From Diogma glabrata (taxonomy: Eukaryota; Arthropoda; Insecta; Diptera; Cylindrotomidae), in contig OY856187.1 of NCBI GenBank assembly GCA_963693315.1, forward strand, positions 78,189,394-78,253,393: a DNA stretch of 64,000 bases, in the 5' to 3' direction. Within the stretch, counting starts at the first letter, position 1. Each line of letters opens with the position of its first letter. Under the pieces are notes generated by a model. That model made no database searches. It was not told the DNA's origin and saw nothing but the letters and a program-made list of their open reading frames with translations. This document shows, piece by piece, positions 26,152 to 37,624 of the stretch. Both the position numbers and the translations under genes were made by a program.

Positions 26152-26480
26152 TTATTGGAACAAATAAATCGATAGTGGCTGAAAGAAATGCAACGGAAGA
26201 ATATGAATTGGATGGCCGAAATTGTGTTCGAAAAGGTAAAAATAATTCGTCAAAAGTTCTTCGCATAAAAGTGAACGAGAAGTTGGATATGAAAAGTATG
26301 TTGAGCTTAATTTGTAAATTAGCACCTACAAATATAGCTCGTCATCAATATTGAAAAGTGGTACATTTATTTCAACGCGAAACATATATGTACAAATTAG
26401 GGTTTGAAGAATTTTTAACATTACAAAACACAACCATAAACCGTTGTAATGATATCAGTTTTTATTGGGGCATCAAAAGA
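26152..26480 (+). pseudogene. Unrecognised protein-like frame with one internal stop
   Basis: One plus frame is open for about 109 codons except for a single TGA at 26352-26354. It begins just after a plausible acceptor (TTTTACCATTGCAG, AG at 26150-26151). The translation is not the usual Lys/Asn/Ile noise: KSIVAERNATEEYELDGRNC, KVLRIKVNEKLDMKSMLSL, ICKLAPTNIARHQY, stop, then LFQRETYMYKLGFEEFLTLQ and NTTINRCNDISFYWG. After a TGA at 26481 a neighbouring frame continues ASKDDLNELITSYS, suggesting a further frameshift. It could be a decayed exon, a gene-fragment duplication or a transposon ORF. I do not know the family. Confidence 0.4.
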
Positions 26481-26886
26481 TGATTTGAATGAATTAATTA
26501 CAAGTTATTCTTGAATGTATGATTGTCATCTGGTTCATCTTTTGATTTTGTTCATCTTTGTCGTGATTAACATGGTGTATTACATTATACAAAGCGTATA
26601 TGGATGACGCTCTAGATTTTTGGAGAAGTGATTTATGAAATGCAATTTATGACAGCCTACAGTCAACATTTGTTCCACAGGGGCCCTATTTCCGAACACA
26701 TAAATGTGAATTCGGACAATATTGTGAAGTTTATGAATATATTGTGAAAAAACAACAACAATTGCATTTAATTTTTCAGTTGCTTCAGTTGTTTCAGTCA
26801 AATCGAACACGGCTATTATCTAAATTCAATTTAGACAATAATGTGAAATTCGTTTTCCAGTAAATCGTTACCTCTCTCTCTGGCGT

Positions 26887-29870
26887 TTACATCCCATGAA
26901 GGGATTTTGCCGTCTGTACCACCAGCTTCCAATCATCTCGTTCCATGACCAGTTGACCCCAGTTTCGACATCCTATATCACGAAGGTCTTGGATGATGTC
27001 ATCACGCCAGCGTTGTCTAGGTCTTCCTCTTCGACGAACACCAGCTGGTTGTTGTTGGGACGCTTTTTTTATCATTCTTTCCAATGGAGCCCTTTCTACA
27101 TGACCAAACCATCTAATCCGGTTGGATTTAATGAATCCGATTACATCGCAGCCTCCAAGAAGCTGTCTGATTTCATGATTCATTCGGATTCTATACTGAT
27201 TTTCAGCAACTTTACATGGACCATAAATTGTTCGTATGACTTTCCTCTCGAATGTTGATAGAATTCTACAATCGGAGGAAGTCAGTGTCCAGCTTTCACT
27301 ACCAAATGTAAGCACAGGTCGGATTAAAGCTTTGTAAAGTGAGAGTTACACGACCGCGAAAAATGTTTTGATCGCAGAAGTTTTGAGTATGCGTAGAAAA
27401 CTCTGTATGCGGCAGAGACACGGGCTTTGATATCTGCCTGCATGTCATTTGACGATGTTATTACAGACCCGAGGTATTTGAAGTTTTCCACGCGTTCCAC
27501 TTCATAGTCGCCAGTATCCAGATTTCCGGGAGGTATGTTCTTAGATGTTGTTAACACTTTAGTTTTGCCGGTGTTGATGCATAATCCAAGCCGTTTAGCA
27601 TTTCTTTCAAGCTGAGACAGACTATCCTTAATATCGCTTGTTCTACGTCCGAGAATCACAATATCATCTGCGTAGCCAAGAACTTGACTAGATTTGTTAT
27701 ATATGCAGTTTTGTGTCTCAATTCGGCTTTTTCTTATCGCGTACTCCAGCGCCAAATTAAATAGTACGGGCGCGAGTGCATTACCTTGTCGAACACCTGA
27801 AGTTATATCGAAAGGATCAGAAACTGACCCTTCGATTACTATTCTACAATTTGATCCCGATGTTGTGAGTTTGCACAGAGAAACAAGTTTCTCTGGGATA
27901 CCAAGGCATATGAGTGCGGACCAGAGGTTGTCACGGATGATACTATCATATGCTTGCCTGAAATCAACGTAGAGCTGGTGAATGCTGATGTTGTACTCCC
28001 AACATTTTTCCAGAATCATCCTTAATGTAAAACATTGATCTGTGGTTGAGCGGTTGGGACGAAAACCACACTGATAGTCACCGATGATAGATTCGGCGAA
28101 CGGGATGAGTCGAGCAAGTACAACATTAGCTAGTATTTTATATGCAGTGTTCAACAGTGCGATGCCACGATAATTCACACACTTTAGACGGTTACATTTC
28201 TTATGTAGCGGAACAATGAGAGCTGTTTTCCATTCAGCAGGTAGTTCTTCTTGGTCCCAAATTGCAAGAATCAGATCGTATATATGTGAGACCAGAGCTG
28301 CTCCTCCATTTTTCAGAAGTTCTGCGGGAATTCCATCGATACCTGGTGATTTGCCATTTTTCAGTTTTTTAATGGCAGCTTCCACTTCTTCTATTGCTGG
28401 GTAAGGGACAAAAATCTCCTCAGTTGATGGAGCAATTGCTCGAATAGGATGAACTTCGTTCGTCCTATTCAGTAGGTCTTGAAAGTGGGATCGCCACACT
28501 GCCAGCACATCACGTTCACTTGTTGTAAGTTCATTATTTTCATTTTTGATGGCTGTAGATCTTGGGTGGAAATCTTTGGTCAGATTCCGTGCATTGGCAA
28601 AGCACTCTTTTGAATTTCCGTTGGCCGCATGTTGGTTGATGTTTTCGATGCAGCTCTTCATGTGTTCGCGTCTCTTTTTACGTAGAAGTTTTGCTGAGGC
28701 TTTCCTGGTGCATAGATAATCAGCTTGGGAGCTTCGGGTGTTCCTCGTTAACCATTTTTCTCGCAGTCTTTGTTTATTTTCAACGGATTGGCGGCACTCG
28801 TCGTCAAACCATTCGTTGTGTGATTTCGGTGGTCGTTTTCCGATTGTAGTTTCTGCTGCGGCTATAATGATTGATTGAAGCGTTTGCCATTCTTCTTGTA
28901 TGTTTAATGGCATTTCAGAAGAGATGTCATGCTCTTCTATGTTTTGTGTTATTATTTCCTGATATCTATTCAGCGTTTCCGGATGTTTAAATGCTTCGAC
29001 ATTCTAGCGCACGGTCTTTTTTGCTTGTCTGTTAAATGTAGATGACAACTTGCACTTGTATTTAAAGATGACAAGCATATGATCGGTGTCCATATCAGCA
29101 CCTCTGTATGATCGAACGTCAGTTATACTTGTAGAGTGTCTCTTAGAGATCATGACGTGATCGATTTGATTTTCCGTTCTTCCGTCATTTGATTTCCAAG
29201 TTACCTTGTGAATTCTCTTGTGAGGGAAGAAAGTGCTGGAAATTACTAGATCATACATCATAGCCAGCTCGGATGCGCGAAAACCGTTATTGTTACTGGT
29301 ATGATGCAAGCTGTTAGGGCCGATATGTGTTTTAAGTTCTGCAATCCTACCGATTTGAGCATTAAAGTCACCTACCACGATTTTTATATCGTGCCGCGGA
29401 ATGTTATTGATGACTTCCTCGAGTTCTAGGAAGAACAGGTCTTTAATATCATCTGCTTTATCTTCAGTAGGTGCATGAACATTGACGATCGTTACATTGA
29501 ATTTTTGCGTGCGGATTCTCAGTGTGCATAACCGCATATTAATTGGGCAGAAGTCGATAACATGCTGATTCACGCGACGGTGTATAAGAAAGCCAACTCC
29601 GAATTCTCCTCCGTTTTGATGACCGCAATAATACAGAGTGTATCCTTTCGCTGTTTCATGGATTCCACTGCCTGGCCATCTTAGTTCTTGTAATGCCACT
29701 ATATCAGGTGTGTAGCTCTCGACTTGTTGGGTGAGTTTTAGGAGATTCCCTGGTCTTCTAAGGCTTAGCACGTTCCAGGTTCCTATTTTTAAATCGTAGT
29801 CCGGGTACAGTTTCCGAGGTCGTTCCAATAATGAATCCGAGATATTCCGAGGCCTGTGTACAGAATTCAT
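26887..29870 (-). pseudogene. RTE ORF: APE-type endonuclease plus reverse transcriptase
   Basis: This is about 990 codons from ATG at 29870 (MNSVHRPR). Endonuclease: LKIGTWNVLSLRRPG, LQELRWPGSG (catalytic Glu), VVGDFNAQIGR, a TENQIDHV box and the TDHMLVIFK His motif. RT: KLKNGKSPGIDGIPAELLK, NYRGIALLNTAYKILA, FRPNRSTTDQCFTLR, LYVDFRQAYDSI (catalytic Asp), GVRQGNALAPVLFN and LGYADDIVILGRR (YADD). C-terminus: IRWFGHVER and RRRGRPRQRWRDD. It nicks the target and reverse-transcribes its own RNA. Defects seen: an in-frame TAG at 29004-29006 between the EN and RT parts, and a frameshift at about 27340-27355, before KALIRPVLTFGSESW-type sequence. Everything else reads through. Confidence 0.85.
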
Positions 29871-29959
29871 GACAATAATTTTTTTACGGAAATGGGGTGT
29901 TAGCCCTTCGCCCAACCCAAATTTTCGTGAATGGGTTCGTTCTGCATCTTAAGGTCACC

Positions 29960-30130
29960 AGAAACAACCTTTTTACACGTTTGTATAGCGAGCCGCTTGA
30001 TCCAAGACAGACGCCCGCTGAAAGCCGCCCCTAACATGGAGGACAGACGCTTTCTACACATTTATATAGCGATCCGTTTGATCCAAGACAGACGCCCGCT
30101 CCAAACCGGCCCTAACATGGAGAACAGACG
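29960..30130 (-). repeat. Two 81-bp monomers in the RTE 5' region
   Basis: TATAGCG...CCAAGACAGACGCCCGCT...CCTAACATGGAG...ACAGACGCTT occurs twice; the TATAGCG boxes start at 29984 and 30065, giving an 81-bp period. Tandem 5' monomers are known promoter units in some non-LTR elements. A promoter role here is inference from position. Confidence 0.65.
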
Positions 30131-30482
30131 CTTGAGTTGCATTGGTTTTATGGCGCCAATGACTCGCCATTGTGCAGAATCATTGAGTATAAGCAGTATT
30201 TACTCTACCCCTCTCAACTACACCAACCTAATTCTGTTAGCGTTACCCAGGTAGCACGGCGTGGACGTAGAATTTCGGATTTTCGCTACCCAGTAAATCG
30301 TTACCGTTACCGTTTAATGTTATGCAATACAAAATTCACAATTATGTGTTCGGGATAGGGCCCCAGGACTGGTTTTGGAAGAAGAACATTCAAGATATAA
30401 TTTATTAAGCCTTTGATTTAATTTATATAATTTTTGTGATTTAGTTCTTTTTATATTAAATTATTTAGTTTTTGTTATATTT

Positions 30483-30808
30483 AGACTGTGTTCCAATCCA
30501 TGCTATTCAGTACCAAAATTCTAAATTGTACTAAAACTGTCAAATTGGCAATTTCATCGTTCCAATTCAAATATATTCTAAATTGACAGTTAAACATTGT
30601 TTTGTTTGTTTTTTCATTTAATGTTAAAAACTAGAATTATATACTGTCTGTCCGACGAGGAGATTTCAATATAAAATATTGAGTTGCTATATTATATGAT
30701 TATATAAGGCATAAAAGTTTAGAATTAAATGGCGGAAATAGTCAACTAAATTTTTGACTATTTCATTTAGAATTTTAGTACTAAATAGCATGGATTGGAA
30801 CACAGTCT
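30483..30808. mobile_element. 326-bp MITE with long TIRs
   Basis: The left end AGACTGTGTTCCAATCCATG and about 22 further bases are mirrored at the right end (CATGGATTGGAACACAGTCT) with one or two mismatches, giving TIRs of about 43 bp. The interior is AT-rich and non-coding. No convincing target-site duplication is visible. Confidence 0.7.
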
Positions 30809-33057
30809 CAGTATATAATTTAATTTTCTTTTATATACATTATTCTGTGATTCAGTTTTCCGGTTTAATATTACAGTTTGGTTTCTTACAAAGTCCAATT
30901 TTCTCTACAAGTTAACTTCATCAACTACAAAAAGTGTAAGCAAATAATTTTAAAAACCGTGTATTGATTAGGCGATCGTTATGAATTTTCCTTTAAGTGT
31001 ATGACTCAAACTGAACCCTGGTTCAGGATAGGTTTGCATTAAACGGATTTATTGCACAGCACTAATAGTTTGTAATAATAAATTTTTGGGAATCCCTCAA
31101 ACCTAATCTCTGTCGTAGCATAAGTCTATAGGTTGTTTGTTGCACTTCGTAAGTTTGAAAATTAAAACTTTCAGGAGCATAGATTGTTAAACTTACCTGA
31201 ATAAATTCTTTTAAAATGACTTTCAGAAATATTTTTTTCAAATGATGAAAGAAGCACACTAAAAGATTAAAAATTACTTTATTTGAACCACAATAGACCC
31301 ACATCAGCTAATGCACTTCTGGTATGACAGAAAAAGTATCCATCTATTAATCATACTCAGATAAAATCGATTTGATTTCTTCTGCAGCCCATTCATACAT
31401 ATAGTATTTGTAAAAAATAGCAAATCAATATCGATTAAAAGCAATATTTTACATTAATTAACAATTTAAAGCTATCGAAATTTAGCTGTGTGTTGATTTT
31501 TAGATGTATTTGCCCTATTACTTTAATTCTCATAACTGTAGAAATGTAATATACAGATATTAATTAACGAAAATTTTCAACTGATCAAACATTATACCCA
31601 TTGCTTCACTAAAACATACCATCAAAACCTCATACAAATTAAAACCGATTATTGCATTAGAAATAAAAACGACACAAAGCCTTAACATTTTTTACGATTA
31701 AACAACGCCAATAGAAAATCTCTCAAATACAAAATGCTTGAATCAAACAAACATCTTCCGTCTAGTTTAAATAAAGTAAAAAAAATTATACATATATATA
31801 CATAACACAACTTATATTAAAAATCGATCCCGCGTTTTAATTTTTTTTATTTCATAAACTCATAAAAAGGAGTTTGTTCGTTCCAAAATAGATATGTAGG
31901 ATGAGGGAAAAATAAATGAGAAAATTTAAACACAATCGCAGTCGAAAAGAAAAAAAAGTAATAAGAATAAACAAAATAATATTATATAAAAGATATCAAA
32001 TAAAAAATAAACATTTCCGTGAAAATCAAGAAAATGGGCAAATAAAAATCACTAAATTATAAACCCAATATAAATATTACAAACATTTCTTTTCTATTTC
32101 AATTTCTTATATACAAAGAAATTTTCATTTTTCCATGTAGGTGTTATTTTGGGAGCTCTTTTATGTTTAATAAATTTATCATTTTTTTTTTATTTTCAGT
32201 GGTATATGTGTGGAACCAACATTTTACAACTCTGACACTGTGACGACAAATAAATACTCCTTGTAATCACACTAAACACTTTTGAGTACTTATGTTTTTT
32301 ACTTCAAATCTGTTTGTTCTGGGTGGAATGGGAACGAGTTTTTTTCTTTTCATTTTATTCATACATGAACAAATAAAATACTAAGGGTGGAATAAATTCA
32401 TTCCACCTTCTTAAACACGAATTTCTATACATTTATTTACGTATTACAAATTTTACGATCAACGAACGAACAAGAGATTTGTATTTTAATTTGAAAATTT
32501 AACAAAGAGAATATTAATAAAAAATGAGATGGAAATATAACGTTCACCATATTTTTTAGTTCGTTCGTTTCTTATGAATATACAATAAAAAAAAGTATAT
32601 ATAAAATTTTTTGTGCTGTAGCATTGCGCATAATCAAAGCCACCCCCATCCCAGTGCAATATTTGTGTCTAAATTCATATCAATAAAAATTATCCACAAC
32701 ACAGAAAAGAACACAAGAAAATAAACAGACGAAATAAATTATTATTATTATATGAACAAATTTTCTGTTGTATCACAAAAACATAATACTTTAATTCAAC
32801 TAAACTCTCAAACGGAGTATTTATTTGGGGTAATGAATATGAAAAAAAAAATAAATAAAATTGAGACGAATAGGTTCATAGTCATTTTTCATCCATGTCA
32901 ACCGTGTTAAATCTAGAAAGAAAAGAGTGAAATAAAAGACATAATACATAATCGAGGGTGGATTCTCACATAGGTGATGAACTGAAATGATGGGGTTACT
33001 ACATATCTTTGTTTAGGTTAACATAAAGTGACAAATATTTTCAACTTCTTTGATGTT
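30809..33057. other. AT-rich stretch, no gene seen
   Basis: Several T-rich runs precede AG on the plus strand (for example near 32200), but the following frames close quickly. Nothing is recognisable. Confidence 0.45.
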
Positions 33058-33567
33058 TTATTTATCAATCAAATATTTAATTCTCTGTTCGTGGAGTGGT
33101 TTATTTTTCAAACCAAACGATAAATATGAATGTGGGTGAGAAAGATATTGATCGTGCAGTGCTTGTTGAAATATTTCGATGCAAGAAAATGTTTTGTATG
33201 ATTTATATGTAAATGCAAATTCATCGGTTCGAATGGTAGATATTTGTAACTGAAAACAGAGCCATGAAAGAATTCGTGGTGTAATATATTCTTTTAACCT
33301 AGTCGGTTGATCCATGATTGGAAAAACCCGATGTTCTTTTGGGTCTTCACAGAAAAAGAAAAATTTTGAGAAAAACTTTGAAAAATTGCAACAAGACGAG
33401 TTACTAGAAAAAGGAAGTTTTTCTCCAGAAATTTTGAAGACGAATTCAGTAGCAAACTGGTAGTGGACACCACTGACAAACTCGACACGACAACACGACA
33501 CCACTGATCTCCAGTGCTGAATTACCTTCCCGGAATCAAACTCAGATTGGTACTCATAAAATATCAA
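33058..33567 (-). CDS. Hypothetical ORF, 169 codons, doubtful
   Basis: This is the longest frame in its neighbourhood. Its translation has mixed composition (VVSCCRVEFVSGVHYQFATE, LKEYITPRILSWLCFQLQ, EQRIKYLIDK) rather than pure AT-rich noise. There is no recognisable domain, no membrane-segment pattern I trust, and no supporting splice sites. It may be a chance ORF, an exon of an unseen gene or a decayed transposon frame. Confidence 0.2.
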   Translation of the reverse strand: MIFYEYQSEFDSGKVIQHWRSVVSCCRVEFVSGVHYQFATEFVFKISGEKLPFSSNSSCCNFSKFFSKFFFFCEDPKEHRVFPIMDQPTRLKEYITPRILSWLCFQLQISTIRTDEFAFTYKSYKTFSCIEIFQQALHDQYLSHPHSYLSFGLKNKPLHEQRIKYLIDK

Positions 33568-34560
33568 ACTGAGGCGGACGAACCAACTTTCGTTCTAGTT
33601 TTGAAATAAATTTGCGGTCTTTAAGTGGTAAACGAAAAAAAGTTTATTAAGAAGTGCTTGAAGGAAATATTTATCTTTAACTGCAAAACACTGAAGCTGT
33701 AGTCCTATTCCGGTATGTTGTAAAAAAGGAATTGGTAAAAAAAATTATTGCAAATTTATCATAACTAATATTCCTTTTATCGCAGGAAATAAAAAAAAAT
33801 ATTATGAGAAAATACTTCTTTATTTCAATTTACTTTTTCCTCAATTTCAAAATCGCAGTGTAATGCCGGAATACGTGGACTGGAACAGGAGAAGAAATTC
33901 AAGTTGTTGACCAAACATGATTATATGACAACCAATCGAGGTAAACCAAATCGTCGATAAAGTGAGGCACTTGCACTGTAGAGTTTAAATACGCATCGGA
34001 AGCACTTATAAGGTGATAATGAAGAAAATCTTATTAGCAATAAAATTTAAGCAAGATGGTAAAAACAAGTAAATCGCAGCATAAACACGTTAAATAAATG
34101 TCTCTACTTGCAACTAGAACTGCATATTCTCAGCATCAAAGCATTAAATTTGAGTACTTTCAGAAAATTGAAACCGGTGTTGGAAAAATAATTTATATCT
34201 CACCAAAATTGGGAAAAAATAAGCATAAATGGTGCCAAAATCTTAACAGATGAAAATGCGAATATTCTTGATTTGACCATTCAGGAAAAAAACCAAAAGT
34301 AGGAACCGGGGTGAGGTGAGTGTGAACGCCGTCATAAACCGCAAACATAAACACCTTTTGCCATCTCCAACTTATACAACCACAGAAAAACGTTTTTACA
34401 TCCAAAAAATGAGCCCCTATATAACTCAAATATATGGAATTTATAGAGACTTTCAGTTCGTTACATGAATTTAGTATATGCGGATGCCACTAGTTTGGTT
34501 GTTGGCAACACCATTTTAGTTTGTTTTTGCAAATTTTAAAAAAGTTTGTATTTGGTCGGT
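33568..34560. other. AT-rich stretch, no gene seen
   Basis: No recognisable frame or repeat, except that the last 100 bp may be upstream debris of the following retrotransposon fragment. Confidence 0.45.
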
Positions 34561-34564
34561 TACT

Positions 34565-34828
34565 GTGTATACTGTGGTCGGTTGTCCTTACAGGACATGG
34601 GGACTAAATAAACATCTTTTTACCATGGGACTTAGTGAAAGTCCTGTGTGTGGGTGTTGTCTTGAAGATGAGAAGGACTCGGACCACTTTTTGTGTGTAT
34701 GTCCAGCCTTTTCTAGTGTGAGAGGTAGGATTTTTGGGTTTGAAACTATAGCGGCTGGTACAATCAAACTGTCGCCAATAGAGTTGGTTTTAGATTTCAT
34801 TAAACTAACAGAAAGGTTTGTGAAATAG
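34565..34828 (+). pseudogene. Non-LTR retrotransposon C-terminal fragment (Jockey/LOA/R1-like)
   Basis: The open frame reads YRTWGLNKHLFTMGLSESPV, then CGCCLEDEKDSDHFLCVCPA, then FSSVRGRIFGFETI, and stops at 34828. A GHxxxNxHLFxMGL...CxxC...E...H.LC.CP pattern is the usual tail after the RNase H or RT region in insect non-LTR elements. Only this tail is present, followed by a plausible 3' UTR up to about 34965. The copy is 5' truncated. Confidence 0.65.
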
Positions 34829-34969
34829 TTGTTATGAGACCAAACTCGGACACGGCGCTATGGACGGTAGAGTCCGCCAGCCAGGACAAGTTATGCCTTG
34901 TGCAACCTGTCCAACCCTTTCCAATCTATGCTATAACAACTTTTGGTCTGGGTTCGTATTTACAATTAA

Positions 34970-36830
34970 AGTAATCAATTTAAGATTAATTCATTTAACG
35001 TTTTGATACCATTCCAGAAAACTCATCTAGTTCTAGTTTATACTCAGTTTTGGGGTACAATTATTAATTAGAATATTTTATTTGCAAAATTTCTGATCGG
35101 ATTCAATTTCTGATTAATTCCGTAATCCAATTCCAAATCGGCATTAGAGCTTTCTGAAATTTCCTCTTCTCAGTTGACATCATGTCTATCGAGTTCTGTT
35201 CCGATTTAGTATGAAAGTATTAGAACATTATTTATTCCAGATAAACCAGCTTGTATAATTTCTTTTCTCATAGAACAAAATCATACGCTTATCAAAGAGT
35301 GAAGACAACCTAGTTCTAATAGCCGATATTATTGTGTTCTCTACCTTTTCAATGTGTCTATTATATGTTGTTTTTTACTACCTGTATGGAGATTGATATC
35401 AGAACAGAGTACTTCAATTTTGATTATATTATTCCTTATCCCACAAAATCATCTGAATTCTGAACAAGATCAATAAGTTTAAATAAATTAGGTGCATTAC
35501 GTCATAGATAATAAAATTTTCGATTGAAACAAATACATATATATTTCTTTATCCTTCCATTGAAAACCAACAATTAAGCTCCACACTTTACAATAATCCT
35601 ATCATAAATAAATTTTTACAAGTATCTAACCAATTACAAAATAATGAAAAAATCAAATTAAAACATAATCATATGTAAAACCACAATAAGTTTACTTTCA
35701 TAATTTATTTAATAAATATTCATATAGCTATAGTAGCACCATAAACGTATTCCAAAATATACACACAGTAACATACAAGCATACAATCGATTACTAGTTA
35801 GCTTCTTAGAAATTTTGTTTTTAACTCTTCCCTAATAGCAAGAAAATAAATATCCACAACTAACAAAACGAATGAAAATGATATATAAAGAAGCAAATTG
35901 TACCTTATGCCATTTAATGGGAGTTAATTTTATGTAATTAATTCAATTAAGATAAATTTTATGTTTCGTATTTTTAATAGAGTTGAGTGTTTTGATATAA
36001 AAATTAGAGGGTGTTTTTTTGTATGTTAAATAAATTATAAGGTATAAAGAGTTTAAATGACTTGTTATTTGTAATTCTGTGTAAATATGGTTTTGTATGT
36101 AATGTAAATAATAATAAATTTATCTTAATAAGAAATTTTTATTTAAAAAACAATAAATTATGACAAATTTTATATATATATACATATACATACATATGGA
36201 TGTGATGGATAAAACAAAGATATTCAAAAGCAAATCGAAAGAACGCAAATGTTACGTATTAACGTTAGATATTCTTACTTCTAACGATTCAATCAGATAT
36301 TCTTACTACCGACAAGTGGTTTTGCATAGGTGACATATATAAAGCCTAAACACCAAAAAATAAAATCTATTGTTTTAAGTGTAGAATTTTTCGTTTCATG
36401 TTTTCTTCAACTCACAATACCATGTACAGTCTTAAATGTCCTCGAAACAAGTTTGAAATCGGGCTAGGGGAAAGCCAAATTTATTGGATCGTATTATATT
36501 GAATGTCTAGATTTTGCAACGTTAAAAAAATACAAATCATTCTTGTCATTCTATGACTTTGTATGTAAATTGCCTGTTGCGCCTCTCTACATTTACATTT
36601 TCTGGCATTAAGAGTTGTGTTTCATCCTTATAGTATAAAACAAATTGTACTGCGCAAAAGAATCTATTATCTTACAACTAATGATAATTTAAAAAAATCT
36701 AGCATGTGGTTTTTTAGGTTCAAATTCGTATCTTGGAATTGCCTGTTATTTGCCTGTAATTATTTGTTGTTCTAACATTAAGCTGAGTAAATTAAAATTT
36801 CTACATTCTTTTTAATAAAATTCATTGTCT
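34970..36830. other. AT-rich stretch, no gene seen
   Basis: Includes short TATATA and TACATA runs near 36170-36200. No protein-like frame was found. Confidence 0.45.
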
Positions 36831-36831
36831 A

Positions 36832-36885
36832 GAAGGAATTACAATATGTCACAACACGTAAAAACTTTTTAAAACATAGATCATG
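36832..36885 (-). mobile_element. Family-A retrotransposon 3' end scrap (A4)
   Basis: AAGGAATTACAATATGTCAC, AACACGTAAAA and CTTTTTAAAACATAGATC match the minus-strand terminal block of family A over about 50 bp. Confidence 0.45.
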
Positions 36886-36889
36886 GAAG

Positions 36890-37080
36890 TAATAGCATGC
36901 CAACTGCCATCGTCAAGGAATATGCCTTTACTAGTATTCAGCGTACTATCAGTGCTTATGAGTACTGAATAGAATTCATTCGCCAGAGCCTCTAAGATAT
37001 CCCTTAGCTAGTGAGATCTCACTGCTATTACCAGTGATATGTGATATCTCACGTTCTCATAAGTCAATAGCAGGTATCAA
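36890..37080 (-). repeat. Dispersed repeat R, copy 2
   Basis: Similar to 24215-24410 over about 150 bp, including GTCAAGGAATA, GAATAGAATTCATTCGCCAG, TCTCACTGCTATTACCAGTG and ATGTGATATCTCACG. Here the minus frame is broken by stops, so this copy is more decayed. Confidence 0.45.
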
Positions 37081-37390
37081 ATCGAACAACTAAATATATA
37101 ATAATATAAGCACAAGATTTAAACTACAAAGGCAAAATATTTGTTGAATGCAAAGCGTAACGCCGTGCAACATCATTACGATCATGATAAATCGCATATT
37201 CGTTTTCGATGTAATAATGTAAATAATTCGTTGTCGCTAAGGTTAGGATGGGAAATTCTGACCACTATTTAATTACATCAATTATTAAAGCTGATTTACT
37301 GAAAAAAAACTCGATGTTCCCAATTCCGGTTAAATATTTCACTTCTCAAAAATGGACACCAATCCTTAAAACGCATCCTTAGAACGTACA

Positions 37391-37530
37391 CAAACAGCTT
37401 AGCAAGCATGTTGGTCTGCGACTTTGGTCTTAAAAGGTTTTTATGTGTTGTTGTGACACATATTATAATTACCTACTAAAAATAAATGGTCTCCGAAGCT
37501 TTTTACAAGGTATATCTCACGAGCGTCACT
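37391..37530 (+). mobile_element. Family-A 3' end inserted inside copy A5
   Basis: GCATGTTGGTCTGCGACTTT, GTCTTAAAAGGTTTTTATGT, GTTGTTGTGACACAT and AATTACCTAC are the plus-strand 3' terminus of family A. They sit between two linker parts of the same family, so one member appears to have landed in another. Confidence 0.5.
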
Positions 37531-37624
37531 GTTTTTATGCAAATGTTGTAAATGTTTCCGGACAAAACTTTACTGAAACCATTAAATTCGGTTTAAATAG
37601 ATAGATTCGTTCCCTTTATAACAA

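Larger units (their letters stand above)
26873..30289 (-). mobile_element. Near-full-length RTE-clade non-LTR retrotransposon
   Basis: The 3417-bp element is bounded by a perfect 16-bp target-site duplication, CCAGTAAATCGTTACC, at 26857-26872 and 30290-30305. On its own strand it has a 5' region of about 0.4 kb with two 81-bp monomers, one long ORF (endonuclease, reverse transcriptase, basic C-terminus), almost no 3' UTR and a short (GA)n tail rather than poly(A). Size, gene order and tail are typical of RTE elements. Only two disabling lesions were seen in the ORF, so the insertion looks young compared with the rest of the window. Confidence 0.85.
26680..30364. mobile_element. Foldback MITE (about 250 bp) split by an RTE insertion
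   Basis: The left end GGGGCCCTATTTCCGAACAC and the right end (inverse) GGGGCCCTATCCCGAACAC match the termini of the complete copy at 50414-50648. Internal boxes also match: CATAAATGTGAATT, GACAATATTGTGAAGTTT and TTTAGACAATAATGTGAAAT. Removing the 3417-bp RTE and one 16-bp target duplication leaves about 252 bp. No transposase is present. Confidence 0.75.

Noticed and set aside
26896..27258. 120-codon plus-strand frame
   Set aside because: Antisense shadow of the RTE C-terminus, which has clear GRPRQRW and WFGHVER motifs.
27694..27972. 92-codon plus-strand frame opposite the RTE reverse transcriptase
   Set aside because: It is antisense to a continuous RT frame with YADD and other motifs; the plus translation has no domain.
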